DNA from: Lepus europaeus
Taxonomy: Eukaryota; Chordata; Mammalia; Lagomorpha; Leporidae
DNA length: 64,000 nucleotides
Assembly: GCF_033115175.1 (NCBI RefSeq)
Contig: NC_084831.1
Coordinates: forward strand, 13,927,138-13,991,137
Direction: 5' to 3'
Shown one piece after another: positions 44,270 to 54,800 of the stretch. Each line of letters begins with the position of its first letter. The stretch's first letter is position 1. The position numbers were made by a program, and so were the translations under genes. The notes below the pieces were generated by a model. That model was not told the origin of the DNA, did no database searches, and was given only the letters and a program-made list of their open reading frames with translations.

Positions 44270-45715
44270 ACAGGAGTATTTCATGCTCGTCCAAAATTTT
44301 AAAGATCAAAGATTTAAAAGCAATGTTTGTAACTGCATGCAGTTACAAGAGAGCAACCGCCCTTGAATGTATACAAACAACCACATTACCATGGAAAATC
44401 AAAACAGTCACGAGTGGTTTCTGAATTTTAGAGAAATCAGAGTGGAGAAAAGTAAACACTGACATCACTGTCTACAAAACTTGCTGGGAAAATAGGCTAA
44501 GAAAGAGAAATCCTTACATCCAGAAAACAAAAATAGTGAAGAACCAATACCATTTTAAATCAAACACAAGACTCCATAAACTTTACCAGCTCATTCCGTC
44601 TCACGTAAGTAACTCTTGTCTGGTTTGACCTCCATGAATGGTTTTATGACTTTGACAGCCTACAATGGTTCAAAAACCTGGTCCCCGTAACTCATGTAGG
44701 AGATCTGGATGGAATTCCATGAGGCTGTGGCCTGGCGGAACCCTGCCTGTTGCAATCACTTGGAGAGTGAACCAGTAAACAGGAGATCTCTCCCTCCGCC
44801 CATATCTGTGCTTCTGTTTTTCTGCTTTTCAAATGAAATGAAAATAGATTTTTTAATTAAAAAAAGTACATGACTGTGAGTGCTTTTAGAGAGTCCACTC
44901 TGGAACAGCCACGGGAGAAATTTTGATCAGAGTTCAGCAACCGACAAGAAAGTGCAGCTGCTTTCGCTGCAAAGAGTATTGAAGATGGCGGTCTTAACCG
45001 AGAGTGTCACCCCAGGAGCATTAGATTTGTAAAGTTCAGACACTCTTTAGCTCATTCACACCAGTCCCCAGACCTGGCATCACTTCATTACGTGGCAAAG
45101 CTTCCCTGCACCCCATCACACCAAGTACGCGTGCTTAGTTCCTCATCTCCCACGGTGAGAGGCAGCTGGGAGAATGTCCAGGGACCCACTGGAAAATCTA
45201 AAATAAAAAAGATTGAGTTTAGAATTTTGACCCCAAGGAAGAATGACAAAAATGCCAAAAGGCTTACAACGTCGAATTAGGGATTCAGATCTTCATGAGG
45301 TAACAGTCACTTATCTAATCAGAGTGACTACAGTAACTTCAAAAGCAGATGGAAGCAAATAATTCTTAAACTCCGGTCAGGTCAGTTTTACGAGGTAATA
45401 GAAAGCCTAGAAGATCCCATCAGCACAGGAAATTATGCTGGGTCAGGTGCCTAAAGGTAAAGGAACGCCTCCTGCCCTGTGGTCACTTCTCCTGGTGGGC
45501 AGCCCAGGGCCTAGCTGGCGGGCAGCCCTGGTGGGGGCGCTGGAGCGCAATTGCACCTGCGGGCGTCTGGGCCGGGCTGCGCGTGCGCATCCTACCCGGC
45601 AGACTGCAAGTGCACAGACGGGACCTGCAGCAGGAGGGCGGGCGCCCTGGGAAGGTGAACACAGGGGACCCACACGGGACCCACACGGGACCGTCCACAT
45701 CCACCGAGGACAAAC
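44270..45715 (+). repeat. Third, direct copy of part of the palindrome arm
   Basis: Aligns in the same orientation with 9660-11345. A diverged SINE at 44680-44868 is private to this copy. The 45475-45710 core is CpG-rich and about 93% identical to 11130-11340. No gene is seen; the overlapping 100-residue frame differs in reading from the other copy. Confidence 0.7.
44680..44868 (+). mobile_element. Diverged C-SINE, 3' half
   Basis: 'ctcatgtaggagatctggatggaattcc', 'ggagagtgaaccagtaaacagg', CT-rich part and 'cttttcaaatgaaatg' follow SINE order with many changes. Confidence 0.7.
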
Positions 45716-46429
45716 GTTTCCAGCGTCAGACTTGTAAACTGGGATCCGGGGAGGAAAAAGCTCCGAGCAGCTTTTGACTCAGGGCAGATCCGTAGTCCAG
45801 GAAAACCTGCCTACCCGAAACAGAATTAAAGCCTGGCTTCGCATCAGTCGGCTGAAGCTCAGTTTTTAGTAAAACTTGTCTTTTCCTCCTACTGATCGCC
45901 ACGGCAGCCCACGGGCGACCGCGCCGACCCTGTGCGCTCTGCCCGCACCGACCCTGTGCGCTCTGCCCGCACCGTCTGGGCTGCCCGCTACCCCCTTCTT
46001 CCTGTTCCGGAGGAGCCCAGTCATCCCACTGTGCGAGGGAATCTTTGTTCTAGCTCACAGCATTCTTTCTCGTAGACAAAAACAGTCTCTCTCCCGTTTT
46101 AAACTTTCCTTACCCAAACCACGCGGTCACATTTATCGGCTCCTTTGTGTCTTTCCCTCTGGGTGCGGGTTCCTATCTGTCCTCCTGTCATTTCCTTTCT
46201 CCAAGTGACTTTTTGAAAGGGTACTGCAGTTTTTTTGACTGAGACACAATTACTCGGTTTTCAATATGAATATTTTGTTAAATTGCGTTCCTCAAAAACC
46301 TCCCCCACGTTGGTTTCCAGTATACTTTGTGTCATGAGTTCAACTCTCAGTAACCTCCTGTTCCAGCCAGGAAGAACGCGAGGATGGGAGCGCTGAGGTC
46401 TGTGTGACCATGTGTGAGTGTGCTATTTC
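45716..46429. other. Intergenic, nothing recognised
   Basis: Contains a tandem pair CCGACCCTGTGCGCTCTGCCCGCA at about 45925-45972 (24-bp period). The 110-residue frame at 45876-46208 has no domain. Confidence 0.4.
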
Positions 46430-46733
46430 TTTCTTTATTTGAGAGGTAGAGTTACAGACAGAGAGAGGGAGAGTTCTTCCATCCGTTGGTTCACTACCCA
46501 AATGGCTGCAACAGCTGGAGCTGGGCTGATCTGAAGCCAGGAGCCAGGAGTTTCTTCTGGGTCTCCCACGTGGGTGCAGGGGCCCAAGGACCTGAGCCAT
46601 CTTCCACTGCTTTCCCAGGCCACAGCAGAGAGCTGGATAGGAAGAGGAGCAGCCGGGACTCAAATAGGAGCCCATATGGGATGCTGGCGGCGCAAGATAG
46701 AGGATTAACCTACTGCGCCACAGTGCTGCCCCA
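46430..46733 (-). mobile_element. C-SINE, A-type
   Basis: Reverse copy from 'ctttatttgagaggtagag' to CACAGTGCTGCCCC; head contains CCCATATGGGATGCTGGCGGCGC. Confidence 0.92.
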
Positions 46734-47342
46734 ACTGTGTTTTATAATTTGTAAAAACATGTGCTCTCTTCCAGAGCAAACATTTTTCAACGTAGAATAG
46801 TAACTATTAATATACTCAAATATATTGTGTTTTTTGTAAAATTCTGTAAGCCAAGAGTACTTGAATTTATTACAGAGCAATCGATGCCTCAATATTTCAC
46901 TTACTCAGGAATGACTGAGATATTTTTATCTATTACCTAATTTATGATTATAAATTTAAATTTTTAATTGAATACATATACATATTTATCCTTTTTACCT
47001 TCTCCTAATTTGCTTCATTCTATCCATGAATACTAGATCGCGGATCAGTACGGAGGTATTAGACAAGCAAAGTCATCATTTCAAGTTACTTCTTGGTCAA
47101 AGAAAAACGCAGAGAATGCAATTGCTGAGCTGAGACACAGAAGCCCGGAGCCCGCGAGGCAGACTTGTCCTTGGTCACAGTCACACTCTCTCGCCCTCAC
47201 ACCTCTGAGACACAGGCACCCCTTCCTGGCCAGTAGGCCCAGCCAGAGCGCAGGCTAGCAACTCTAATTTGCTTCCTAACAAATTTAAAACAATCATACT
47301 TGCAGGAAGGTGAATTAGAAGGTATTTGGGCTAATTATTATA
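46734..47342. other. AT-rich intergenic, nothing recognised
   Basis: No frame, repeat landmark or exon is recognised. A small rise in GC at 47150-47260 has no exon signature. Confidence 0.4.
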
Positions 47343-47675
47343 ATCTTTTTTAAAGATTTATTTATTTATTTGAAAGGCAGAGTTACAGAGAGGCAGAGGC
47401 AGAGAGAGAGAGAGAGAGAGAGAGGTCTTCCACCTGCTGGTTCACTCCCCAGATGGCCGCAACGGCCGAAGCTGTGTCAATCCGAAGCCAGGAGCCAGGA
47501 GCTTCTTCCAGGTCTCCCACGTGAGTGCAGGGGCCCAAGGACTCAAGCTGTCTTCACTGCTTTCCCAGGCCATAGCAGAGAGCTGGATTGGAAGTGGAGC
47601 AGCTGGGACACGAACCGGTGCCCATATGGGATGCTGGCACTGCAGCTTTACCTGCTACGCCACAGTGCCGGCCAA
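47343..47675 (-). mobile_element. C-SINE, A-type
   Basis: Reverse copy, (GA)n at 47401-47424, ends CACAGTGCCGGCC. An imperfect duplication AATTATTATAATCTT / AATTACAATAATCTT lies on the two sides. Confidence 0.93.
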
Positions 47676-48217
47676 ATTACAATAATCTTATCACTTTTAA
47701 TTCACAGAAAGGCAATCTGAATAGAATTCCATGAGCAGTTTCACCACGCAGACACAACAGACAACATGCGCAGCAAGGAAAAATGCCTATTTAGACAAAT
47801 TGTATTGCTTTCCTTTTAGAATTTTAGTTATGAGACAGAAAAGGGGGATAATATAAAAACAGCAGTTTATGAAGAATGATTGAAATCAAATTATGTCTTT
47901 TGACAACATGAGACATTTTTGACAAAAAGGTCCCCTGATTTTAGGGTTGCACTTGAAGATTCTCACCCACCCTGACAGGTGCTGTTTTGCAGGCTTTGGG
48001 CCACATTTTCAGGGAAGCCAGTTCGCACAGCAGCTTGGTTTGCAAGGCCTTTTTTACTCTCCACCCGCACTATTTCTGCCCAGTTTTTCAATCTCAAATG
48101 AGTTTAGGGCTCACTCTTACAGGTTTTCATTTTCGCCAGGACTGGCTGGAGCCACCACCCTCCCACCAACCTTGACTTTGATAACAAAATCCTTTCTTTT
48201 CTTTTCTTTTTTTTCTT
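47676..48217. other. Intergenic, nothing recognised
   Basis: No gene or known element is recognised; it ends in a T-rich stretch at 48195-48234 belonging to the next SINE tail. Confidence 0.4.
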
Positions 48218-48247
48218 TTTTTTTTTTTTTTTTTGCCAGGCAGAGTT

Positions 48248-48280
<33 letters not shown>

Positions 48281-48484
48281 AAAGTTTTCTCCCATTGGTT
48301 CACCCCCCAAATGGCCACTAAGGCCTGCACGCTGCGCCAATCCAAAGCCAGGAGCCAGGTGCTTCCTCCTGGTCTCCCATGCAGGTGCGGGGCCCAAGCA
48401 CTTGGACTATCCTCCACTACACTCCCAGGCCACAGCAGAGAGCTGGACTGGAAGAGGGGCAACCAGGACAGAATCCAGCGCCCA
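48218..48484 (-). mobile_element. C-SINE, B-type, 5'-truncated
   Basis: Reverse copy with a T17 tail complement, (GA)n, and 'ccaggtgcttcctcctggtctcccatgc'. It stops at CAGAATCCAGCGCCC, missing the last about 65 bp of the head. Confidence 0.9.
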
Positions 48485-49200
48485 TTGATTCAGAAAATGC
48501 ATGAAATTTGCAAGAAAATGGACCAAATAGAGCCATTACCTCTGGGTCTGGGTCTCTAAGATAAACTTCTTTCATGCTTTAGAATTTTAGGATTTTAGTT
48601 CATTCCTTATCTATCTCTGGAGAGCAAAGAACATTCTAGAAGCCCTAACGAGGAATTTTAAGGTGTTGGACAAAGCACTTTGCTCCAGCACGTGTATCTG
48701 GCACAGGGATCTCTTGGACGTGGTGGACAGCCCTTGTGCAAGGCAGTGAATACTTCCATTCTAGGAATACTTTCCATTCTTAGGAATGCATGCATTCGTT
48801 AGGCCTTGATGAGAGTGACTCCGTTTTGATTCTGACAACTTCCACATAGCCCAGGAGGCCAACAGAAGGTGCGCTGGCCTGCAGAAGGGTAGGGGATACC
48901 TGCGCCCCACGCCAGCCACAGAAAGCTGGACCCCAGCGCTTCACCCCCGTATCCCCCTGCATTCTCAAGGAAGCCCCTGCAGGAGGCACCATCCTCACGG
49001 CCATTTACAGAGATCATCAGGTCCTAGGGCGGTGGTGAAAGAGGGGTTAGCGTGGAGCCGCCTGGCCCCCGAGCCTGCCTTTTTCAGTCCCGCGCTGTAC
49101 TGTGTTCTACCACTTTGTCCTGCCCGACAGCAGCCCACAGAGCAGAGTGCCCCTGCACACCCAACCCACACCCAGACACACAAGGTTTGCTGGGGACTCG
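48485..49200. other. Region downstream of the PLA2G2A-like gene, nothing recognised
   Basis: Moderately GC-rich from 48840. Open frames on both strands at 48780-49235 have no domain. No exon is recognised. Confidence 0.4.
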
Positions 49201-49201
49201 C

Positions 49202-49207
49202 TTTATT
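49202..49207 (-). terminator. Polyadenylation signal of the PLA2G2A-like gene
   Basis: Reverse-strand AATAAA in the context CTGAATAAAGCG, 279 bp after the stop codon at 49486-49488. It parallels the PLA2G2A signal. Confidence 0.75.
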
Positions 49208-49485
49208 CAGAAGAGGGTGGAGCTCTGAGTGCTAAGCAGGGAGTGGCCTTGGAGGAGAGTGCGGGACCTGGGGAGATGACCAGCTGCCCAAGGAAGCAGG
49301 GAAAGGGGCCCGGTCAGACCCACCCCAGGCAGGGGCTTCTTGTCCTGGGTGGGCACAGAAGGGCTCCTGCCTTGTCTCCAGGGCGGGACAGGAGTGTTTT
49401 CCCCAGGACCAGGTCTTGTGGGTGAGGGTGGGAGTGGGCGTGAGACAAGGACATTCAGCACGGGGCAGCAGGTGTCCAGGGCCCG

Positions 49486-52347
49486 TCAGCAAGTCTGCTT
49501 GACTTGGGAGCAGCGGCTGTTGGAATAGTACTCGTACTTCTTGTTATAGGTATTCTGGTTGGCAGCAAAGCAGTAGGCAGCGGTCCTGTCGCACTGACAC
49601 AGCTGACTCCGGCAGTAGTCTGTGTCTTCTGCAATCACAAGGCAATAAACAGGGCACAAGGGGTCATGGGGGTCCGCAGCTTGCTATGGGGTGCAGCATG
49701 GACCCTAGGCCTCCAAAGCTTCCAGGGTCAGACCAACACCCACACGGGAGATCCTCTGCCGGAGGGGGAGACAGAATTCCTGCTTTCAGGACGTGAGCTC
49801 CCAGCAGTCAAGCACTGGGAGTCTTCCTAGGTCTTCCTAAAAATCACCCTCACTTCCGGTTAGCAGACCTGTAAAAGGGGCAAGCCCCACCCCTCGGAGG
49901 TGCAAGTGGACTGTGAATGGTTGGGTTGGAAATGAGCCCTCTTTTCCTTGGTTATGATTGGTCTCTTAGGATCATGTGACCTGGTGCTGACCAATGAGCC
50001 ACGGAGGGGAGGCCCGCGAGGACTTCTGGGAAGGGTTCACTTCCTGCCTCCACACACAGAGCTGTGCAGTGGGAAAGCCGCCCGAGAGGCTGGGGCCGCT
50101 GCCTGCACGGCCCTGCGTGGATGCTGCCCGGACAGCAGAGCCCAGGGCTGGGGAAGCCCGGGTCCCGGACGTGGAGCTGAGAAGCTGCCCCAGGCCCGGC
50201 CCTGCCTCCTCCAGGATCCTGAGGCGCAGTCGGCCATGCCGGGTTCCCAGCCACTCCCAGTCGGCACCTGCTGCTGGGGACCTGCCCGCATGGAGAGGCC
50301 ATGGTGCAGAGAGAGCTCCTGACCCTCCAGGACTCTGGTGAGGGCGGCAGGCCACGCCCTCCCGCCCAGCCTGGATCCCCGGTGCGGGAGGGACCTCAGC
50401 ACCCTCCCTGCAGCCCCCGCTCTCTGCTCCCTGCAGCGCCCGGCTCTCCACTCAGGGTGTCCGCTGCCGGTCCCGTCCTCGCGTTCTCCCACTGCCCGGC
50501 CGGCTGGGATCTGCCTTGGTCGTCACCCTGCCTGGAGAGCTCCCTGTGGCCCCGGGGCCTGCCTGCCTCTCGGTCCGAGCAGCGCTGCTGGCCCTGTCGT
50601 AGGGTCCCCCTCTCTGCCATGGGTGTTGTCAGTCATCTCACTGACACCCGGGCCTGCTCACCCACCTGGCCTCATCGCTGGGCGCCCAACCCCTCTGTCT
50701 CCTTCCTGGGCCTTGAACCACCCAGTGGGGGAGCGGACCCCCTGCAGCTCCCTGCTGCTGGCCTCTGAGTGTGGCCCAGGCCAGAGCCCCACCCCCCAGC
50801 TGCAAGTCCCCGCCCCCACCTGCCCCTGTGCACTGACAGAACTGCCCCTCCCCACACTCCACCCTGGCCTCCTGCCATCCTCCTCTCCGTGGTGCCCCCG
50901 CAGTCACAGACCAGGCGCTCCCTGCCCCACCCCTGCCCAGGCCATCGCCACACTGGGCTGGCGCTGCCTCAAGTGCATCTTGGTGTCACTCTCCACCCCT
51001 TCCCCCCTCCTGACCCCCACCTGCTCTCAGCAGTTGTCTGCTCTAGGCCCCGCCCCCTCACTACTGCCCTTCCTGTCGCGTCCACCCTGCAGGCGGGGCC
51101 AGTCCTGAAGTGCAGGTGACCCTCACTCCTGTGTGCACCTGCTCCCTGCTGCTCTGGGACAAACTCCAGATGCCCCCCGGGCTCGGGGCCTGGCTTGCCT
51201 CAGCCCCTTCCTCCCTCCCCAGCGTCACCGCTCCCTTCTCCCCCTCCTGCTCAGTCTCCCTGGACAGCTCAGGATGGCGTCCACACCCCCTCTGGTCCCT
51301 CATGTCCGACTGTGATCTCTCTTTGCCATGCCCACAGTGCCCCTCCCTGGCTGTCTGCAGCGTGGCTCCAGCCCAGATGAGATGGTGCCGCTCTCCGGGG
51401 CTGACCTTAAGCGTCTGGCCCTGGTTTGAGTGCTTTCTCGGCTTCCTTCCTTCCTTCCTTCCTGTTTCTCACGTTCTGTTCTCATTTTCCTTCCCACTCA
51501 TCTCGGAGCCTCTTTTGCAGGGACCATGTCCCTTTGGGTCTGTGGCGCCCAGCACAGTGGGCGCTCGGTGAACCCATGGGAGAAGCCTGGCGGCGGCGCG
51601 GCCCTTACCACAGGTGATGGTGTTCCCGCTGAGGCTGTAGTGGTAGTTCAGGAGTTTGGTGCCACAGCCACGGTTCTCCAGGCGGGTGTAGCAACAGTCA
51701 TGGGCAGCACAGCACCTGGGGAGGAGCACATCCTGTTGGGGGGCTTCCGGCAGCTGTAGGGGACCTGGTGTCCCGTGGTGTCACCCCCTGGATCCTGGGG
51801 AGACACTCAGTGGCTCTGGAATCATCTAGAGCAGAAGTTCCAACACCTTGGCAGCTTTTCCGGCTGGCACCTCCTGGGACCCCCGAGCTCGCGCAGCACC
51901 AGCCCTGCTGGGGCCGGAAGTCAGCGGAGGGAAGGGAGGGCTGGGGTGGCCTCACCGATCTGTCGCATCCAGGGGGGTTCCTGTGCCACCCAGGCCACAG
52001 TAGCAGCCATAGAAACCGTAAGTGGTTGAAGGTTCTTTTCCCGTCGTGAACTTGATCATTTTCCGGAAATTCAGAAGATTGCCATGGGCCTCCCACAAGC
52101 CTGGAAAGAAATTGGGAAATGGCCTGGGCATGGGGCACGGGGCCCTGTGGCCTCCTTCTCTGTTACTCTCCACCCGCCCCGCCCCCACCCCCAATGTCTG
52201 CTCCTCCCCCTGATAGAGAGCAGCAGCAATGGGTGGGAAAACTGGGGTCTCGGGTGTTTCTCTCCCTGGGCTGTCCCACGTCTGCTGAGGTCAGGTTCAG
52301 CACTCACCAAAGGCCATGATCATTGCCAGCAGCAGCAGGGCCTTCAT
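49486..52347 (-). CDS. PLA2G2A-like group II secreted phospholipase A2 precursor
   Basis: Coding exons on the reverse strand are 52347-52308, 52100-51956, 51715-51609 and 49628-49486, all GT-AG. Lengths (40, 145, 107, 143 nt) and phases match PLA2G2A and again give 144 residues. The exon with the ATG starts at an acceptor at 52358-52359. The signal peptide is [13 protein letters not shown]..., cut before NLLNF. The enzyme looks intact: Ca2+ loop YGCYCGLGG, active site CCAAHDCCY (His67, Asp68), [10 protein letters not shown] with Asp111, and 14 Cys. Against PLA2G2A I count 45 differences in 124 mature residues (about 64% identity). About 14 Lys/Arg against 10 Asp/Glu give only about +4. The tail SQVKQTC replaces the basic IIA C-terminus. 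It is closest to IIA by exon fit and YCRSQLC, but could deserve its own subgroup name. No disabling change is seen; expression cannot be judged. Confidence 0.93.
49945..51270 (-). repeat. Intron-3 tract nearly identical to that of PLA2G2A
   Basis: Mirror of 34125-35445. GC-rich and stop-poor, which explains the 256-residue forward frame at 50338-51108. Flanking intron at 49629-49945 has no clear match in the other gene. Confidence 0.8.
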
Positions 52348-52354
52348 GATGACA

Positions 52355-53102
52355 GTTCTGTGAGGGACAAGTGCACATGGATTGGCCTACACCGCTCTCC
52401 TAGGAGGCCTTAGCTTCTGCCCTGGCCCCTGCTCTCCTGCCCAACCCGCCATCCCCAGAGTGCATACACAGGCTCCTCCCCCTCCCAAGCCATGTGCAGG
52501 GTGACCCCCTCTGTCCCCAGGGAAGACGCATGGAGTGACTTCCAACTCTGTACACACACTCTGCCTCCTGACCCTTCCCAGCTCTGGAGATCAGTGTCAT
52601 CCACGCGAGTCCCTCAGCCGCCTGGAGACCCTATATGGTGGGCTGATGACTGAAAACACTTAGTGGGTTGGAACCCCAGGTTCATTCCGGAAAAGCGGGA
52701 GGTTCCTGTGGTCAGAGGTTGCATCTCCCATTAGATGTAGCTTGCATGTCTGCACATGGGAGCCAAGGCTTGGAAATTTCCTACATTCCCTCTGTTCCAG
52801 AATACTCCACTTCAGCACTAAGCAGCGTCCTACCCTGCTGGACGCTCCCACCCTGTTCACACATGCTCATGTACACTTACACACACACACACCTGCACAC
52901 ACACATGCTTGAGCTGGTGCAAACGTACTCTCCTTCAGTAGCTCACGTACACACACACACACTCCCACACTCACTCTCCTGTGCATACCACATTGTGCCC
53001 AGGCTTGCTATGCCACACACAAACGACACAAGTGTTCTCAAAGTCAGCCAAAGGCCAGGAGTTCTCCTGCTCTTGACTAGGCTTTCATTTCTGGGTACTT
53101 AC
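52355..53102 (-). other. Intron 1 of the PLA2G2A-like gene with a CA-rich stretch
   Basis: Runs from the donor at 53102 to the acceptor near 52358. CA-rich sequence at 52866-52970 corresponds to the GT-rich sequence in intron 1 of PLA2G2A (32415-32580). No further exon is seen. Confidence 0.6.
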
Positions 53103-53145
53103 CTCTGGAGGATGCCGGAGTTGCTATTTCCGTGTGACTCTGGTT
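53103..53145 (-). other. Non-coding exon 1 of the PLA2G2A-like gene (inferred)
   Basis: Ends at donor CAGAG|GTAAGTACCC, collinear with PLA2G2A exon 1. The 5' end is placed from the TATA-like box and is approximate. Confidence 0.5.
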
Positions 53146-53159
53146 GTTTTTCTGAGTTC

Positions 53160-53260
53160 CAGCTCCCTTTAAGTAGCTGCTCCGTCTAGGACGTTGGGTG
53201 TGGGTGAGGTAGTGGATGGGGATGGGTGTTGTCCACTGGTGGACTCAGTGATTGGCTCAC
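53160..53260 (-). promoter_or_regulatory. Core promoter of the PLA2G2A-like gene (inferred)
   Basis: Reverse-strand TACTTAAAGG (53167-53176) and a CCAAT box (53251-53255) in GAGCCAATCACTGAG keep the spacing seen at PLA2G2A. The second CCAAT of gene 1 is changed here (CCAGTGG). Confidence 0.5.
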
Positions 53261-53346
53261 CCATGCCTCTAAGTAATCCCCTGTCTTCCCCTCATCAGCT
53301 GGCAAAACAGAGTTGCAGGCTGAGACCTTACGTGCCACGAGCTGTC

Positions 53347-53367
53347 GCCAGAATAAATTTCAGGTCA
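53347..53367. promoter_or_regulatory. Copy of the conserved 21-bp promoter element
   Basis: Exact reverse complement of 32060-32080, at the same distance from the inferred exon 1. Confidence 0.5.
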
Positions 53368-53731
53368 TCTCAAAGCCGAAAGGCTTAGCTCCTGACTCAG
53401 TAAATTTCCGCTACTGGCTTTGAGTGTGACCACCAGACAGTCCTTCTCTGCGGCCACTCTCAAGGTGACAAGGTCCTTCTGTGGTGGCAGGCTGTGGACT
53501 CGTGAACAGACAAGGGGGCTCTTACTGAGGGAGCATCACTCAGTGGGCCATCTGGGAACAGGGAAGAGGTTATTCGTACTCTTCATTCAGTCTATCAATC
53601 ATTCGTTCAAAGGAAGTCCATCCTGAGCTCCCACAAACCAGGACACCTGCAGGGCCATCCCCAAGCCTGCCCCTAGGGAATCCACAGTCCAGAAGAGAAT
53701 GGTAGTTGGTCTATCCTGAGAGCCAGCCAGG

Positions 53732-54053
53732 GGCCGGTGTTGTGGTGTAGAAGGTAGTCATTGCCTGCGATGCTGGCATCCCATACAGGTGCCGATTCGA
53801 GTCCCAGCTACTCCACTTCCAATGTAGCTCCCTGCTAATGGTCTGGGAAAACAATGGAGGATGGCCCCAGTGCTTGGGCCCCTGCTCCTACATGGGAGAC
53901 CTGGAAGAAGCTCCTGGCTTCTGGCTTCCATCTGGCCATTGTGGCCATTTGGTGAGTGAACCAGGAGATGGAAGAGTCTCTCTCTCTCTCTCTCCCCTCC
54001 CCTCCCCCTCTCTGTAATTCTTCCCTTCAAATAAATAAAACAAATCTTAAAAA
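53732..54053 (+). mobile_element. C-SINE, A-type
   Basis: Forward copy; duplication GAGAGCCAGCCAGG (53718-53731) against GAGAGCCATCCAGG (54054-54067). It separates promoter and LTR in this arm; the other arm has no SINE here. Confidence 0.94.
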
Positions 54054-54099
54054 GAGAGCCATCCAGGAAGCTTTCCTCTTGGAAGGGGAATTCGCTTCC

Positions 54100-54560
54100 A
54101 GTGCTAGTGTTATGGGTTGACTTGTGTCCCCTTCCTGTGTTCCAAGTCCTAATCCCCATGACCTCAGAATGGGAATTCTCTGGAAACAGGCCGTTGCACA
54201 GGCAGGCAAGTTAAGGCCATTGGGGTGGGTCCCAATCCAACCCGACTGGGGTTCTCTGTGAGGACACAGACACACAGTGAGGGAGGAGGACAGGAGGAGA
54301 CGAAGGTAGGGATGGGCGATGCTGCTGCAAGCCCAGGAACAGCCGCGAAGGCCACACGGCCAGCAGAAGCCGGGGCAGAGACTGGAGCAGCTTCAGAGGA
54401 GACCACCCTAGCTCGTACCTTTGACCTCCACAGCTGCCAGACCATCAGCTTCCATCGCTTCAGCCCGCAGCTGGTGGAACGCAACACCCAGCAGAAAACC
54501 AGGCTGAGCAGACTCAGCCTCAGAATCTGGGAGCCTCCCTCCCTGCTCTCCTATCCTGGG
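54100..54560 (+). mobile_element. MLT1-like LTR upstream of the PLA2G2A-like gene
   Basis: GGGTTGACTTGTGTCCCC, GACCTCAGAATGGGAATT and GGTGGGTCCCAATCC follow MLT1 order. The block at 54335-54395 is nearly identical to the reverse complement of 30765-30830, more so than to the unrelated copy at 690-1160. Confidence 0.6.
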
Positions 54561-54800
54561 GCTGTGGGTTTCATGCATGAGCGAGGGTGCAGAGGGCTCA
54601 GCCCGGGGCTAGACCAGCCCCGTTGTCTAAACACCTCAGCTTTTGGGCACCTGTAGCTACAATAGGCAGAACGCCCTTCCTGCCACAGATCCTGGAGCCC
54701 CAGGCCCAGTGTTGGATCCAGGACTCAGGGGATAGAATTTTTTCCAACATGCAGGGGCCCTGGGAACCTCAGCCAGGAGTTCTCCACTTCACACCTTTTC
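54561..54800. other. Intergenic, nothing recognised
   Basis: No exon or repeat is recognised between the LTR and the possible retropseudogene. Confidence 0.35.

Larger units (their letters stand above)
42025..44290 (+). mobile_element. Old L1 (L1MA-type): ORF2 end and 3' UTR, with two SINEs
   Basis: Frame fragments match the C-terminal part of L1 ORF2: 'gaattcagcaaaattacaggatacaaagtcaacac' (42101), a KAILSNSNKARGITVPD stretch (43149-43199) and AWYWRNHRHLDQQNR (43233-43277). The 3' UTR follows with GGTATCATCTCAGTCCAGCTAGG (43618), GGAAAACAGTATGGAGACTCCTCAA (43727) and 'atactactcagccatcaaaaagtgaaatcctg' (43932). Stops and frameshifts are frequent, and it cannot encode an active protein. Confidence 0.8.
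49200..54560 (-). repeat. Second arm of the PLA2 inverted duplication
   Basis: Reverse-complement counterpart of 30560-36180, with the same order of LTR, promoter, exons and poly(A) signal. It carries no SINE apart from the one at 53732-54053 between promoter and LTR. Confidence 0.8.

Noticed and set aside
50338-51108. 256-residue forward open frame in the paralogue's intron 3
   Set aside because: Mirror artefact of the same GC-rich tract; overlapping long frames exist on both strands.
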